IMG/VR virus record: IMGVR_UViG_3300045120_000498
Location: 1 to 64,000 of that record
Length of the DNA stretch: 64,000 nt
Reading direction: 5' to 3' (one strand)
DNA from: a virus
This document shows positions 63,008 to 64,000 of the stretch, in pieces. The position numbers were made by a program, and so were the translations under genes. Each line of letters begins with the position of its first letter. Positions within the stretch are counted from its first letter, which is position 1. Below the pieces are notes generated by a model that saw nothing but the letters and a program-made list of their open reading frames with translations, had not been told where the DNA came from and ran no database searches.

Positions 63008-63373
63008 TTAGGGCGAGATGCCCGCGGCCCGAAGGTCGTAGTGGCAGTCGTCGCCACTGATCGCTGCTAGCAGAAGGTGCAACGCTGCTCCGTCGGTGTC
63101 GTTCTTCAGGGTGAGCTTATCTGCCAGATACGACGCCATCGGGGCGCCGACGGGGAACTCGTAGCTCGTTCCGAAGTTCAGGATGGCGACGATCCACTGA
63201 TCGGGGTATTCGTGCTTGGCGGGGCCGACCTGCTCGGCGTAGTTCACGATCAGGATGTCGTACCGGGTGCCGTTGCCGGGCTGGTACTCGACGCGCACCG
63301 TGCCGTTCGAGTGGAGCGTGTTGCGAGCGTCGGCGCCCAGCGCGGCGATGCCCTCCAGCGTCATCGCGGGCAT
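63008..63373 (-). CDS. Hypothetical protein, 121 aa
   Basis: Alpha/beta with RYDILIVNYAEQVGP and WIVAILNFG strands. ATG 63373 overlaps the preceding stop (TGATG). An antisense GTGTTGCGAG is at 63318. Not recognised. Confidence 0.55.
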   Translation of the reverse strand: MPAMTLEGIAALGADARNTLHSNGTVRVEYQPGNGTRYDILIVNYAEQVGPAKHEYPDQWIVAILNFGTSYEFPVGAPMASYLADKLTLKNDTDGAALHLLLAAISGDDCHYDLRAAGISP

Positions 63374-63717
63374 CAGCCGCCATCCCTCTCCACCAGCAGC
63401 CAGTTGGGCGCCGGACGCTCGTCCAGTTCGACCTTGTATCCGACCCCGCGGAGGAAGGCGGCGAGCCGGTCCAGCGGCTCGTTAGCGAACACGGCCATGA
63501 TCCGGTCGGCCTTATCCTCGACGCCTTCGCCGAGAAACAGCGCCTCGATGATCTTCGCGCGCAGGGTAGGCGACTCAGCCGCGCCGGTTTCAAGGTCGAG
63601 GCGCCGCGCTGTCTCCGGCGGGATGCCGTCGTGACCGTTCTCGCAGACCGGCCCGTACTCGCCCATCGCGACGATCTTGCCGCCGCACACCTCGCAGACC
63701 GCCTCGGCCTCGCTCAT
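63373..63717 (-). CDS. Zinc-knuckle protein, 114 aa
   Basis: CEVCGGKIVA ... VCENGHDG near the N terminus then a helical region. ATG 63717 overlaps the previous stop (ATGA). Not recognised. Confidence 0.55.
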   Translation of the reverse strand: MSEAEAVCEVCGGKIVAMGEYGPVCENGHDGIPPETARRLDLETGAAESPTLRAKIIEALFLGEGVEDKADRIMAVFANEPLDRLAAFLRGVGYKVELDERPAPNWLLVERDGG

Positions 63718-64000
63718 GCCAGCCCTCCCGGCATCGCGGGCACCGCGTGCTGCGCGAGCATCCCGGTGCGGAACGTCGTGGACGCCATCGCGCCGATGGT
63801 GTAGAAGCCGCCGTCGAGCCAGCTTCGCGTCGTGAGCCAGTTCTTGAACGTGCGCTCGAACTCGCGCCGCGACATCTCGTAGGCCACGGCCGGGCGATCC
63901 GTCGGGTACGTCTCGACGCGGAACCGCTCGTCGAGTTCCATCCGTTCGATCAGCCCGCGGTAGGCGGAGAAGTTCGCGTTCTCGTGCGCGAACACGATCC
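63714..64000 (-). CDS. Hypothetical protein, 5' end outside the window
   Basis: No stop is seen upstream of 63995 within the window, so the start may lie beyond 64000; GTG 63995 is possible but has no visible RBS. Helical and alpha/beta with FKNWLTTRSWLDGGFYTIG. Stop overlaps the next start (ATGA). Confidence 0.5.
   Translation of the reverse strand, partial: IVFAHENANFSAYRGLIERMELDERFRVETYPTDRPAVAYEMSRREFERTFKNWLTTRSWLDGGFYTIGAMASTTFRTGMLAQHAVPAMPGGLA

Larger units (their letters stand above)
1380..63327. repeat. Dispersed 10-mer GTGTTGCGAG, 27 exact copies
   Basis: Minus-sense copies (first base of CTCGCAACAC on the plus strand) at 1380, 9851, 14089, 16272, 18888, 20326, 24282, 31928, 32338, 38588, 39509, 42931, 43090, 46902, 52801, 54582, 56386, 58895 and 60126. 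Plus-sense copies at 23522, 27582, 30387, 37921, 50997, 53633, 59348 and 63318. Near matches occur at 9354, 22858, 31807, 37503 and 37643. Flanking bases are not conserved. Counted by eye. Confidence 0.8.

Noticed and set aside
1-64000. CRISPR array, insertion sequence or integrase/attachment site
   Set aside because: No regularly spaced direct repeats, no transposase-like ORF, no recombinase-like protein and no tRNA-like att site were seen.

Overview
The window is 64 kb of very GC-rich DNA in which every gene I can support lies on the minus strand, so transcription runs from 64000 towards 1. About 128 genes are packed head to tail, mostly with 1-4 base stop/start overlaps (ATGA, GTGA, TGATG). 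Most encode proteins under 150 residues, many with small zinc-binding Cys clusters. A GpA-type large terminase, a small-terminase-like protein, a portal and a MuF-type head morphogenesis protein identify it as part of a tailed-phage genome (or a prophage or phage-plasmid). Composition, GTG/TTG starts and several small families I recognise from actinobacteriophages point to an actinobacterial host; the genus cannot be told. No tRNA, integrase, major capsid or tail gene is visible, so the genome extends beyond the window.

Layout from right to left in transcription order. 64000-61241: small accessory genes. 61207-60647: small terminase. 60650-50344: many accessory genes, including a ribbon-helix-helix regulator with its own operator, a HAD phosphatase, a VWA protein, a secreted protein and tiny membrane proteins. 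50186-41423: an uncharacterised gene, a winged-helix protein, Dam methylase, SSB, a secreted RlpA-like/SNase fusion and a second (SPPY-type) DNA methyltransferase. 41422-41031: an apparently non-coding interval with its own promoter and terminator hairpins. 41030-36739: small genes leading into the large terminase. 36673-31491: accessory genes, including a possible papain-like protein. 31449-28946: a metabolic cassette, namely the gamma and alpha subunits of an FAD-dependent sugar/polyol dehydrogenase followed by a HicA-like protein. 28882-21027: a zinc-ribbon protein, an SNF2-type helicase, an HNH nuclease and small genes. 21040-6646: portal, then a single 4149-residue polyvalent protein (MuF region, two HELLH zincin domains, an ART-like region, a GNAT-like domain and C-terminal repeats). 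6615-2094: more small genes. 1988-76: four exported or lipoprotein genes.

Regulation is unusually readable. At least 16 transcription units start from the same element, (G/A)ATACACAC-N3-GTGTGCTAnnnT. It combines a palindromic operator (CACAC-N3-GTGTG) with an extended -10 box. Most are followed by a G+C-rich stem-loop that abuts the ribosome binding site GGAAAGG. Variants have the operator displaced upstream of a separate -10, or lack a leader altogether.

The strongest unexplained signal is a non-palindromic 10-mer, GTGTTGCGAG. I count 27 exact copies spread over the whole window, against well under one expected from composition. Copies occur in all six reading phases of genes and in intergenic DNA, so the constraint acts on DNA rather than protein. 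It may be a Chi-like, polarity or protein-binding sequence.
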